From NCBI GenBank assembly GCA_012718855.1, contig JAAYBS010000017.1, forward strand, positions 1 to 35,023: DNA of 35,023 nucleotides, in the 5' to 3' direction. A model generated the notes under the pieces. That model was not told the DNA's origin. It saw nothing but the letters and a program-made list of their open reading frames with translations, and ran no database searches. Each line of letters begins with the position of its first letter. Position 1 is the stretch's first letter. A program made the position numbers and the translations under genes. Source of the stretch: Syntrophomonadaceae bacterium (lineage in GTDB: Bacteria; Bacillota; Syntrophomonadia; Syntrophomonadales; Syntrophomonadaceae). Below are positions 1 through 8,504 of the stretch, piece after piece.

Positions 1-83
1 TGGTGTCGGAGGGGGGACTTGAACCCCCACCCTCGCGGATACGCCCCTCAAACGTACGTGTCTGCCCGTTCCACCACTCCGAC
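1..83 (-). tRNA. tRNA-Leu (anticodon GAG)
   Basis: Read on the minus strand this folds as a class II tRNA. The 7-bp acceptor stem GTCGGAG/CTCCGAC is followed by discriminator A and an encoded CCA. The anticodon stem TACGT/GCGTA encloses loop TTGAGGG, giving anticodon GAG, which reads CTC/CTT leucine codons. A long variable arm and a GGGGG-TTCAAGT-CCCCC T-arm follow. The gene ends exactly at the left window edge, so a neighbouring tRNA beyond the edge cannot be excluded. Confidence 0.96.
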
Positions 84-136
84 GTAAATACTGTTTTCAG
101 GTTAGAAATACTATAGTGCTTCCAAACCCATGCGTA

Positions 137-166
137 ATTATACAACAGCATTTGAGGCGGTGTCAA
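137..166 (-). promoter_or_regulatory. SigmaA promoter of tRNA-Leu(GAG)
   Basis: On the minus strand a perfect TTGACA (166-161) is separated by 18 bp from a perfect TATAAT (142-137). Transcription would begin near 130, leaving a leader of about 47 nt before the tRNA. Confidence 0.8.
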
Positions 167-200
167 TTGTGAGCGGCTTTACGGTCCCATTTCAATTGAG

Positions 201-1844
201 TTATTTCCCGGATTTAGGCTTAGGATTTTCGGCTGTATTATCCAGGGATGGTTTTATTAACTCCAGCTTATACCAGTCTATCATTTCCATACTATTAACC
301 TGCAGATTTTTAACCTGTTGGCCGGCAATTTTGGCAGCTCGTTTTTGAAATAGCCAGATAGCTGGCGCATCATCGACTATCATTGCTTCCGCTTTAGCCA
401 GCAGTTCAATACGTTTTTGGCTGTTCCCGGTCTGGAGGCGGGATTCATCAAGAATTTTATCCACCTGGGGATTTTGATAACCTGAATAATTGGTAATACC
501 CAATTGAGAGCTATGATAGAGGCTATATAAAAAGCTGTCTGCGTCCGGATAGTCAGCCTGCCATCCTATTCTAAATAAACCCAGACTATTTTTAGCCAAC
601 TGTTTTTTGTAATAATCCCATTCCATTTCCTGCAGCTCAACTTCAATTCCAATCTCCTGCAGTTGTTGGGCAATCATTTCAGCTACCATCTGATGTCCTT
701 CGTCTTCGTTATAGTAAAGGGCAAGTGGTTTTAGCCCTTCCCCGTCCGGGAATCCGGCATCAGCCAGCAGGTCTCTGGCTTTTTGCTGATCAAAACTGTA
801 TCCTCGCATTTGTTGGTTGTATCCAGGCAGTCCGGCAGGTATGGCTCCTTTTGCCGGTCGATAGCTTCCTTCCAGGACTTTCTCTATAATGGCATGACGA
901 TCAATAGCATAATTTAAGGCGCGCCGTAATTGGTAGTTATTATTCCAGGGTTGTTTATACAGATTAAATCCAATCGAATAGGTTTCCAGCAACATCCTTT
1001 CTATATAGCCATCCTGGTATTGCGGATCTTTTTTCAGGTTTTTTATTTCCTTTAACGGTACTTTATCCAGATAATCCAGCTTTCCTTCTTTAAATTGGTT
1101 GAAGGCTTCATCTTCATCAGGAAGAATTTTTATCGCCAAAGCGGTAATCCTTGGTTTACCTCGATGATAGTCATCGTTGCGCAGCATGGTAATATTGCAG
1201 TTATCCTTATTATCACTAATCCGGTAGGGGCCGGTACCGGCCAGAGGTGAAGTTTGCTGTTCAGTATCATATACCCAGAATATCGGATTAGTAAGCATAT
1301 AGATGAAGGCAGAATTCGGTTGGGAAAATTTTATCCTGACCGTGTTATTGTCTGCTATAATTCCGGAAATATCAGCCGTTTTACCTTCCAGTCTATCCCG
1401 GCTGCCAGAAATAGATAGGAATAGACAGACATTGGCCCAATCACGGGCAGTAGAAAAGTTTCTTTCCCATGAAGCTTTAACATCTTTGGCAGTGAGCTGC
1501 TTTCCATTATGAAATTTAATTCCCTTTTTTAAATTAAGGGTCAGAGTTTTACTATCAGATGAATACTGCCAGTTTTTCAGCAACAAGGGTTTAAGGCTAT
1601 GGCTTTCTTCATCATAATAAACCAGACTCTCATACATAGCTGAAGCAATCAGGGTTTCCTCATGATTATCAAGCAATGCCGGTTCCAAAGAATCAATTTT
1701 ACCGACCAAACCGATGTTAATCGCCCGGGAGTCAAGACTGGCTGCATATTCCAACTGATTATGCTGATATATTGCAACTGTTGATATAAATGCAATTACC
1801 AATATAATTGCCGCAAATACTATTCGTCGGGATGTTATTAACAA
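201..1844 (-). CDS. ABC transporter substrate-binding protein, family 5 (oligopeptide/dipeptide type)
   Basis: The 547-aa product matches the SBP_bac_5 family (OppA/DppA-like), which captures peptides or other solutes outside the membrane. Family features are the early LVYYDEESHSLKPLL block, the KFHNGKQLTAKDVKASWER block and the RRALNYAIDR block around residue 325. The start is TTG at 1844, with AGGGGG about 8 nt upstream. The N-terminus is a single hydrophobic helix (about residues 8-26) with no lipobox cysteine, so it looks like a membrane anchor rather than a lipoprotein signal. No permease or ATPase gene is adjacent, so the transporter partner must be elsewhere. The next gene upstream encodes a lytic transglycosylase, so a wall-peptide role is possible but is only inference. 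Confidence 0.88.
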   Translation of the reverse strand: MLITSRRIVFAAIILVIAFISTVAIYQHNQLEYAASLDSRAINIGLVGKIDSLEPALLDNHEETLIASAMYESLVYYDEESHSLKPLLLKNWQYSSDSKTLTLNLKKGIKFHNGKQLTAKDVKASWERNFSTARDWANVCLFLSISGSRDRLEGKTADISGIIADNNTVRIKFSQPNSAFIYMLTNPIFWVYDTEQQTSPLAGTGPYRISDNKDNCNITMLRNDDYHRGKPRITALAIKILPDEDEAFNQFKEGKLDYLDKVPLKEIKNLKKDPQYQDGYIERMLLETYSIGFNLYKQPWNNNYQLRRALNYAIDRHAIIEKVLEGSYRPAKGAIPAGLPGYNQQMRGYSFDQQKARDLLADAGFPDGEGLKPLALYYNEDEGHQMVAEMIAQQLQEIGIEVELQEMEWDYYKKQLAKNSLGLFRIGWQADYPDADSFLYSLYHSSQLGITNYSGYQNPQVDKILDESRLQTGNSQKRIELLAKAEAMIVDDAPAIWLFQKRAAKIAGQQVKNLQVNSMEMIDWYKLELIKPSLDNTAENPKPKSGK

Positions 1845-1951
1845 AAAAAATGCCCCCTTTCTACACGTATTGTTCTGGGGACATTATATTAGTTTGTCTA
1901 TTAATATATTCCGGTTATTGTATATATTTTCCAAATATCCAATGATGCAAC

Positions 1952-2515
1952 TTAATCGTAAATCGCCTGATAGGCTTCATAATTTTTCAACACATTAGCG
2001 ACATATTCTCTGGTTTCCTTAAATGGTATCTGTTCAAGGCTTTCCCGACTTCCATCCCATACATTCTGTTCCAGCCATTTGTTGACGGTTCCTCTTCCGG
2101 CGTTGTACGCTGCAATTACCACAGGGGTTTCCCCATTAAATTCCTGTTCCAGATCAGCCAGATACCAGCAGGCAAACTTGATATTGGTTTCAGGATCATG
2201 CAGCTGTTCGATATTAAAATCGGCAATATCATGCTTACTGGCAATCCACTCAGCCGTTTCGGGCATTATCTGCATCAACCCTTTAGCACCTGCCGAAGAT
2301 TGTGCACCAGTCTGGTATTTGCTTTCGGCCCGCATTATGGCAAATACCAGCCAGGGGTCAATCTGAGTTTCAGCGGCAGCAGTAAGAACTTCCTCCTGGT
2401 GTGGTTGGGGATAAAATATAGTAATCCATTGGGGGAAAGTCAAAACCGCCACTAAAAAAAGGAGTATACCTGACCATAAAATAATCGATAAGCGGTTTCT
2501 TGCTTTGAGTCTCAT
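1952..2515 (-). CDS. Membrane-anchored lytic transglycosylase (SLT domain)
   Basis: This is a soluble-lytic-transglycosylase-like enzyme that would cleave peptidoglycan glycan strands outside the membrane. An N-terminal hydrophobic helix (about residues 10-30) anchors it. The SLT domain follows, with the catalytic Glu in the IMRAES motif, then GLMQIMPET and VIAAYNAGRGTV. The track starts at 2521, but the GGGGG ribosome-binding site lies against that ATG. The second ATG at 2515 has correct spacing and gives 187 aa. It follows coaE by about 40 nt on the same strand, an order common in Firmicutes, and is probably co-transcribed with polA-mutM-ytaF-coaE. Confidence 0.92.
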   Translation of the reverse strand: MRLKARNRLSIILWSGILLFLVAVLTFPQWITIFYPQPHQEEVLTAAAETQIDPWLVFAIMRAESKYQTGAQSSAGAKGLMQIMPETAEWIASKHDIADFNIEQLHDPETNIKFACWYLADLEQEFNGETPVVIAAYNAGRGTVNKWLEQNVWDGSRESLEQIPFKETREYVANVLKNYEAYQAIYD

Positions 2516-2558
2516 ACCCATACCCCCAACTATAATAGCAGCAATTAATACATATATA

Positions 2559-3161
2559 TTATATTTGCCCCAGAATAGTTTTGTAATATCTGGTGGCGGT
2601 CTCTATTGTTTCCTCCATTGAATGACGGTTGTCGATAACGACATTGGCACGCTTGGCTTTTTCATCTAAATTCATCTGCGCATCAATTCGTTTAATAGCA
2701 TCCTCACGCCCGAGGCTATCTCTCTTTATCAATCGCTCAATCTGGATTTCTTCATCTACCCAGATTACCCATACCTCATCACATATTCTTTCCATATGAG
2801 TTTCGTAAAGCAAAGGAACCTCAATAAAAACTACCGCATCCGGCTGATCTGCTTTTATGGTCTGCAGTATTTGTTTAAAATGTTCCATTACACGAGGGTG
2901 GGTTATCTGGTTAAGCTCCTGTAAAAGTTGCAGGTCGTCAAAGACAATGCCCCCGAGTTTATCCCGGTTGATTGTATGGTCTTCATGCAGTATTTCCGCT
3001 CCGAACAAGTCCACTATATCTTCCCAGGCAGGCTTGCCCGGTTCAACAATAGAGTGGGCAACTTCATCGGCATCGATTACAATGGCCCCCAGCTCCCGTA
3101 ACGCCCTGGAAACTGTGCTTTTGCCGCTTGCAATCCCACCAGTCAAACCGATGATTCTCAT
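2559..3161 (-). CDS. coaE: Dephospho-CoA kinase
   Basis: CoaE phosphorylates the 3'-OH of dephospho-CoA with ATP, the last step of coenzyme A synthesis. The P-loop GLTGGIASGKST is at the N-terminus, followed by DADEVAH (substrate-binding Asp) and the lid region RLIKRD. About 200 aa is the normal family length. The track begins one codon earlier at a TTG; the ATG at 3161 is the likelier start. It sits 15 nt after ytaF, in the order polA-mutM-ytaF-coaE known from Bacillus. CoA supply is notable in a genome so rich in acyl-CoA enzymes, but coaE is a housekeeping gene. Confidence 0.96.
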   Translation of the reverse strand: MRIIGLTGGIASGKSTVSRALRELGAIVIDADEVAHSIVEPGKPAWEDIVDLFGAEILHEDHTINRDKLGGIVFDDLQLLQELNQITHPRVMEHFKQILQTIKADQPDAVVFIEVPLLYETHMERICDEVWVIWVDEEIQIERLIKRDSLGREDAIKRIDAQMNLDEKAKRANVVIDNRHSMEETIETATRYYKTILGQI

Positions 3162-3176
3162 CAATTATCACCGACT

Positions 3177-3806
3177 TTACATAATTTCTAATAGCCCAAT
3201 TAAAATAAATATACACCCTGATAATAAGGTTGAAACACCTTTCAACCTGTTACCCGGACAAATTCCGCCCAGATACATTCCGCTATATATTAATATAAAT
3301 TTTAACATACCTACGCACAAGGCTGTAAACAAAATGTTAAAACCAGCCATAGCCATACCTGCACCTGCACCTAAAGCATCCATGGCCAGTGCCAGGCCTA
3401 AAAATACGGCTTCTTTAATACTTATCTCTCCGGATAAATCCATATCAGCGCTGGCTGGTTCCTTGAGAATCTGTACTATGACCCCCAGAGGTTTTACATT
3501 AAAACTAAGCAGTTCCTCATCATCGCTGAGACTCCCAATATGATCACGCAGTGCCCCCAGCAAGAAATATCCACCTATAATCATAAGCAACACTGCTCCA
3601 ATTTTCTGTGCCCAATCGGATGGAATAACAGCTGACAAACCCCGTCCACAGTACATAGATATTGTTACTGCCAGAGCGGATGACAACGCAATCAGCAGAA
3701 GTGGCAACAGTGGAATTCGAATCTTTTTAACCCCATAAGCCAGACCGGCAATTAATCCATCCGCACTTACGGCCAGGGCAAATAATGGTACTGCCAACCA
3801 CTCCAC
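3177..3806 (-). CDS. ytaF: Sporulation membrane protein YtaF (MntP-like family)
   Basis: A 209-aa polytopic membrane protein with about six hydrophobic helices. It carries the paired family motifs ALAVSADGLIAGLAYG near the N-terminus and LALAMDALGAGAGMAMAG in the second half, which define the YtaF/MntP superfamily (acidic residues within membrane helices). MntP is a manganese exporter, but the position between mutM and coaE points to YtaF, a sporulation-associated protein of unclear function. The start is GTG (GTG GAG TGG), seven bases after GGGGTG. A stem-loop lies in the gap between this gene and mutM. Confidence 0.9.
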   Translation of the reverse strand: MEWLAVPLFALAVSADGLIAGLAYGVKKIRIPLLPLLLIALSSALAVTISMYCGRGLSAVIPSDWAQKIGAVLLMIIGGYFLLGALRDHIGSLSDDEELLSFNVKPLGVIVQILKEPASADMDLSGEISIKEAVFLGLALAMDALGAGAGMAMAGFNILFTALCVGMLKFILIYSGMYLGGICPGNRLKGVSTLLSGCIFILIGLLEIM

Positions 3807-3816
3807 CTGAAGACAC

Positions 3817-3857
3817 CCCTATCCACGCAGTTATATACCAATACTATATGGATAGGG
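3817..3857. repeat. Inverted repeat between mutM and ytaF
   Basis: CCCTATCCA and TGGATAGGG form a perfect 9-bp stem around a 23-nt AT-rich loop that can pair further. No T-run follows on either strand, so it looks more like an RNA processing or stability element than a terminator. Confidence 0.6.
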
Positions 3858-3884
3858 AATATAAAGTGTTACCGATATTAGCCC

Positions 3885-4691
3885 TTACAGCTGGCAATGT
3901 TCACAGTAATGACTGCTGCGTCCTCCAATACGATCACAGCAGATTAATTTACCACATACGGGACACGGCAGGTTTTTACGGCCATAGACCTGTAAATTAT
4001 TTTGGTTATTGCCGGTCTCATTATTTCCATCCCGATAATCACGAAAAGTAGTACCCCGTTGCTCAATGCCCATTTGCAAAACATCTTTTATGGACCTTGA
4101 TAAGCGGATAATTTCTTCGTTGCTCAACGTACCTGCCGGTCGTGAAGGAAGAATTCCCGCCTGAAATAAAGCTTCATCTGCATAGATATTGCCGATTCCG
4201 GCAATCAGGCTTTGATTAAGCAACAAGCTCTTAATGGCAATTTTACGATTTTTTATGACCTCAGCCAAATACACGGCATTAAAATCTTCCCCTAAAGGTT
4301 CTTTTCCCATACGTCTGAAAAATGATGCTAAATCCTTAACCAGCCATAATCCGCCGAACCTGCGTGCGTCCTGATAAAGTAATTTGCGCTGGTTATCCAG
4401 CACTATTTCCGCATGTATATGCGGTTCTTGCAGCTGCTCCTGAACGCCAAGCATAAAAAAACGGCCGCTCATACCTAAATGAACAACGAGGTTTCTTTGG
4501 CTGGTTGCAGATAAAATCAAATACTTGCCCCGCCGTTCGATAGACTTGATTTTTTTACCGCATAATTCTTCCGGCTTAAAATCCTGGCGCCTGAGAACTG
4601 CCGGATGATTTATTTTTATGACCATAAATTTTGCTCCGATATTGGTTAACAGGGAGCGTTTTACGGTTTCAACTTCGGGTAACTCTGGCAT
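3885..4691 (-). CDS. mutM: Formamidopyrimidine-DNA glycosylase (8-oxoguanine repair)
   Basis: MutM/Fpg removes 8-oxoguanine and formamidopyrimidines and nicks the abasic site. The mature enzyme needs N-terminal Pro, so the start is the ATG of MPELPEVETV at 4691 (268 aa), not the track start 18 bases upstream. GGAGGAG precedes it at good spacing. Visible residues are Pro2 and Glu3, the beta-hairpin Lys in RRGKYL (about residue 56), the helix-two-turn-helix NQSLIAGIGNIYADEALF, and a C-terminal zinc finger CPVC...CEHC containing the DNA-binding Arg of GGRSSHYC. All catalytic elements are intact. It lies 29 nt after polA, the usual Firmicute pairing of repair polymerase and glycosylase. Confidence 0.97.
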   Translation of the reverse strand: MPELPEVETVKRSLLTNIGAKFMVIKINHPAVLRRQDFKPEELCGKKIKSIERRGKYLILSATSQRNLVVHLGMSGRFFMLGVQEQLQEPHIHAEIVLDNQRKLLYQDARRFGGLWLVKDLASFFRRMGKEPLGEDFNAVYLAEVIKNRKIAIKSLLLNQSLIAGIGNIYADEALFQAGILPSRPAGTLSNEEIIRLSRSIKDVLQMGIEQRGTTFRDYRDGNNETGNNQNNLQVYGRKNLPCPVCGKLICCDRIGGRSSHYCEHCQL

Positions 4692-4720
4692 ATATATTTC
4701 TCCTCCCAACGGTTCCAGTG

Positions 4721-7327
4721 TTAAATCTCCTGCATATCATACCAATTGCTCCCCACTTTTAAACATACTTCCAGGGGAACCTTGAGAGTACAAGCATTCT
4801 CCATTTTATCTTTTAAAATTCCCATTACCAAATCCAATTCTTCCCGGGGAACTTCCAATACCAGATCATCATGCACCTGCAAAAGCATGCGGCTCCGCAG
4901 GTTACGGGCCTGCAGTTCATTATATATATCAATCATGGCCAACTTTATAATATCAGCGGAACTTCCTTGAATAGGGGTATTAAGTGCCATACGCCGGGCA
5001 AAAGATTGTACCATTTTATTGCGTGCATTTAAGTCCGGTAAATAGCGCCGTCTTTTCAATATGGTTTCTACATAGCCGTTGCGCATACCAAACTCCACAA
5101 TGTCCTCCATGTATTGCTTGACACCGGGATAACTGGCTAAATAGTTATCAATATACTGACGGGCCTCCTTACGGCTGACTCCGGTATCACGGGAAAGTCC
5201 AAAATCACTGATTCCATAAATAATACCGAAATTAACTGCTTTGGCCCGCCTGCGTAAATCCTCATTAACTTCTTCAAGAGATACATGAAATATTTCTGAG
5301 GCTGTACGGGCATGAATATCAATCCCCTGATGAAAGGTCTCAATCAAAGTATTATCGCCGCTGATATGTGCCAAAGCCCGCAAATCAATCTGGGAATAAT
5401 CAGCTGACAGGAGGTACCAATCATCTGCCGGCGCTGTAAACGCTTTGCGAATCCGGCGGCCCTCCTCCATCTTCACCGGGATATTCTGCAGATTAGGCTC
5501 CACGCTGGATAATCTGCCGGTGGCCGTCTGGGCCTGTTTAAAAATTGTATGTACACGACCGGTATCAGGGTGAATTAAATCCTGAAGAGCATCTGCATAA
5601 GTTGATTTTAATTTAGTCAACTGGCGATAAGTCAATATATATGTGATTATCGGGTGGTCATCACATAATTCCTCCAAAACTTCCGCTCCGGTAGCATAAC
5701 CGGTTTTGGTCTTTTTTATTACCCTCAGACCCAGGTCTTCAAATAATACTTTACCCAATTGTTTGGGAGAGTTAATGTTAAAACTTTGTCCGGCCAACCC
5801 AAAGATATTTTCCTCACTATGTTTAATACCGGCAGATAATTCTTCTGCAATAGTGACCAGGGTATCACGTTGCACTCTTACCCCGCAAAACTCCATGTTG
5901 GCCAATACTGTGGATAAAGGCATCTCCACCTCATCCAGTAAATGAGTCTGGTCAGGCGAGATAGAGTTAATTAAATGCGTATATAATTCGGGCAGTTTAC
6001 TGACCAATAAGGCATGATTGGCAGGAGTGGCATTAATATTCAGATGCTTTTGCATGGTTTCATGCAACAATTCCCCTTCAAAGGCCGGGTCTTTAATATA
6101 GGCAGCTAGCAGTGTATCGCCCTTTATTCCATGCAGTTCAATACCATATCGTTTTAATATTACCTGGGCAAACTTGGCATTATGAAATATTTTGGGTGTA
6201 TTAGCCGACTCCAATAACGGACGCAAAATATCCAACTGTCCGGCTGAATTCTCCTGCAAAGCCGCGCGGTATACAGTTTGACCATTATATAGATAAATTT
6301 CCTGTAATTTTGCCCACATGGGATGATGATAATCTGCCTCAATGACAACTGCCAAATCCTGTTCGGCCGACAGTGAATCAACTATACCAGCTATCTGTTC
6401 AGCACTATTTATATCAACTACTGGTAAAATCACTTCTTCGGCCTGCTGTTCCAATGTTTCACTTTCCTGCAGGGAGGCTAAAAAACTATTAAACTCCAAT
6501 CGGCGGTACAATTCTTTTAATTGGGCATAATCAGGTTCTTTGACACGGAAATCTTCCAGATCACAGTTTAATTCCATATCTCTTACAATGCGTGATAAAT
6601 CGCGGCTTAAATAAGCCTGGGCTTCATTTTCCGATAACCGCTCCACTAACTTCTTCCCGGTAATCTGGTCAATATTTTCATACAGGTTTTCCAGGCTTCC
6701 GTACTCACCAATTAACTTTATAGCCGTCTTTTCACCTATACCGGGAACTCCGGGAATATTATCCGAAGCATCCCCCATCAGAGCTTTGATTTCTATTAAT
6801 CGGTCCGGGGTTACCCCATAGCGGTTTGCAACTGCCTGGGGATCATAAGTTTCCATTTCGGTGATACCTTTTTTAGTCATCATAACGGTTACCTGTTCCG
6901 ATACTAATTGCAAGGTATCCTTATCTCCGGTCAAAATTATAGTCGGGATATCATTCTCTTCAGTTTGGCGACTGATTGTACCTATAATATCATCAGCTTC
7001 ATAACCCTGTTCTTCCAGAAAATCTACATTCATGGCAGTTAGAATTTCCCGCAGGAAGGTAAACTGATCTATTAGTTCATCCGGGGCAGACAAGCGATTG
7101 GCTTTATATTCATTAAACAGGGAATTTCGAAATGTCTGTTTATCCTTATCAAAGGCCACCAGTAAATGGGTAGGCTGTTGTTCAGCCTTTACCCGGTTAA
7201 ACATAGTAAGAAAACCATAAATACCGTTGGTATATATTCCTTCACGCGTATGCAGTAATGGCAGCGCATAAAAAGCACGGTATAACAGGCTGTTGCCATC
7301 TATCAGTAAAAATTTGGATTGGGTCAC
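4721..7327 (-). CDS. polA: DNA polymerase I
   Basis: 868-aa PolA for Okazaki fragment maturation and repair synthesis. The 5'-nuclease domain opens with FLLIDGNSLLYRAFYAL and contains GLMGDASDNIPGVPGIG-type metal and H3TH motifs. The central 3'-5' exonuclease-like domain looks degenerate: the expected DxE is IEAD and the NxxxD region is NAKFA, so proofreading is probably absent. The C-terminal polymerase has motif A DYSQIDLRALAH, motif B RRAKAVNFGIIYG and motif C QVHDDLVLEV. The start is GTG at 7327 with AAAGGTGG upstream. The track start at 7375 falls inside the terminator of the upstream gene. Motifs A and C each carry Asp where E. coli has Glu. Confidence 0.97.
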   Translation of the reverse strand: MTQSKFLLIDGNSLLYRAFYALPLLHTREGIYTNGIYGFLTMFNRVKAEQQPTHLLVAFDKDKQTFRNSLFNEYKANRLSAPDELIDQFTFLREILTAMNVDFLEEQGYEADDIIGTISRQTEENDIPTIILTGDKDTLQLVSEQVTVMMTKKGITEMETYDPQAVANRYGVTPDRLIEIKALMGDASDNIPGVPGIGEKTAIKLIGEYGSLENLYENIDQITGKKLVERLSENEAQAYLSRDLSRIVRDMELNCDLEDFRVKEPDYAQLKELYRRLEFNSFLASLQESETLEQQAEEVILPVVDINSAEQIAGIVDSLSAEQDLAVVIEADYHHPMWAKLQEIYLYNGQTVYRAALQENSAGQLDILRPLLESANTPKIFHNAKFAQVILKRYGIELHGIKGDTLLAAYIKDPAFEGELLHETMQKHLNINATPANHALLVSKLPELYTHLINSISPDQTHLLDEVEMPLSTVLANMEFCGVRVQRDTLVTIAEELSAGIKHSEENIFGLAGQSFNINSPKQLGKVLFEDLGLRVIKKTKTGYATGAEVLEELCDDHPIITYILTYRQLTKLKSTYADALQDLIHPDTGRVHTIFKQAQTATGRLSSVEPNLQNIPVKMEEGRRIRKAFTAPADDWYLLSADYSQIDLRALAHISGDNTLIETFHQGIDIHARTASEIFHVSLEEVNEDLRRRAKAVNFGIIYGISDFGLSRDTGVSRKEARQYIDNYLASYPGVKQYMEDIVEFGMRNGYVETILKRRRYLPDLNARNKMVQSFARRMALNTPIQGSSADIIKLAMIDIYNELQARNLRSRMLLQVHDDLVLEVPREELDLVMGILKDKMENACTLKVPLEVCLKVGSNWYDMQEI

Positions 7328-7374
7328 CAGAAGTTCCACCTTTCCTGCATATAATTTCTTCCTATAAAAATTCA

Positions 7375-7401
7375 ATGGACAGGATACTATTCCCTGCCCA
7401 T
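7375..7401 (-). terminator. Rho-independent terminator after the anti-sigma gene
   Basis: On the minus strand ATGGGCAGG pairs with CCTGTCCAT (9 bp, one G-T) around a 9-nt loop, followed by TGAATTTTTA. It lies 36 nt beyond the anti-sigma stop and separates that unit from polA. Confidence 0.75.
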
Positions 7402-7436
7402 TTTAATTATGTGCTATTTAATTATGCTTTAAGCTT

Positions 7437-8471
7437 TTAAGGATTTACTTCCTGAACCAGTTGTACCCTAATGGTTGCCATCTGTAATTCCTTTTCCAGC
7501 TTTACTTTTTTATCCTGCCACACTTGTAATTCAGTCTGTAATTTAATTCTGTTCGCCTCATCACTGCTATCCAGTTCACTAATTTGATTCTCCAACATTT
7601 GAATATGGTTAACAGCTTCACTGTATTGTTCCGTATAAACTACCTGATCACCTACCGGCATACCGGTTTGGCCAACAATCTCCAATTGTTTTAAGATTGC
7701 TCCCACCTGTTCGGAACTTACCTTAAAACTTACTTCACGAGTTATACCGTTTAACGCCTGAACCTCATTGCCAGCCTGCGTTACTCTGGCCTGGGCTCCA
7801 TTGGCTTCAGCAATTTGGACTACCTTGGTAACTGAGTCATTTAAATTATCAACTTTGATAGTTGACTTGAATACATCTGCCAGTTTTGGTTCAACCTGTA
7901 CCTTTTCTGGAATGACCTCTGTCGCTGGTTGCTCAGTAGAAGCAGGTCCCAAATTCTGTACTTTTCCCGGACTGGTGGCAGTAGTACCCTTATCAGCTAT
8001 TTGCTCTGGAGACTGAATATCCTTGTCCTGATGTCCCCACAGCTGAATTCTCTGAATAATATCATCTACCGCAACCGTAGTAGTTTTTTTCTGATTATTT
8101 TCTTTGTCCTGCCATAAATCTGCTACCATACCCATGGGCAATAAACTACTGGCATAAACACCCACAGTCAACGCCAAACCAGCCACACCTGCAGCAATCC
8201 ATGCCTGTTTGCGTGGCCTTTTCAGTTCCGGGTTTCTAAAAATAAGCGGCTGCTCATTCATAAGCCGACGATGAAAATCAGCTGAAAAATGTTCCGGTAA
8301 CTGAGGACTCTCCAGATTTCCCATCAGGGCAACCATACGCTGTAATTGTTTAAGTTCCCGTTTGCATTCCGGACACACCACAAGATGAGCCTCAACCATA
8401 CGAGTCTCTTTTTCGTTGGTCATCTGATCCATATATGGAGATAACAGCTCTCGCATTTGTTCACATCTCAT
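7437..8471 (-). CDS. Membrane anti-sigma factor with zf-HC2 domain and DUF4349-like extracellular domain
   Basis: The 344-aa product is the probable partner of the ECF sigma factor encoded 33 nt upstream. Residues 1-45 form a zinc-binding anti-sigma (ZAS/zf-HC2) domain with the HxxxCxxC motif HLVVCPEC. A single membrane helix follows near residues 90-112 (AWIAAGVAGLALTVGVYA). The remainder would be extracytoplasmic: a Pro/Thr-rich linker and then a DUF4349-like domain (FKSTIKVDNLNDSV onward) ending in a coiled coil. The layout suggests signal reception outside and sigma sequestration inside. The DUF4349 assignment comes from sequence character only. The ribosome-binding site GAGGAGG is well placed. 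Confidence 0.85.
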   Translation of the reverse strand: MRCEQMRELLSPYMDQMTNEKETRMVEAHLVVCPECKRELKQLQRMVALMGNLESPQLPEHFSADFHRRLMNEQPLIFRNPELKRPRKQAWIAAGVAGLALTVGVYASSLLPMGMVADLWQDKENNQKKTTTVAVDDIIQRIQLWGHQDKDIQSPEQIADKGTTATSPGKVQNLGPASTEQPATEVIPEKVQVEPKLADVFKSTIKVDNLNDSVTKVVQIAEANGAQARVTQAGNEVQALNGITREVSFKVSSEQVGAILKQLEIVGQTGMPVGDQVVYTEQYSEAVNHIQMLENQISELDSSDEANRIKLQTELQVWQDKKVKLEKELQMATIRVQLVQEVNP

Positions 8472-8504
8472 GGTTCTATCCTCCTCGCTTATTAGACGAG
8501 GTGT

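Noticed and set aside
1303-1512. 69-aa plus-strand ORF within the binding-protein gene
   Set aside because: Shadow of the real minus-strand gene; no independent start signal.
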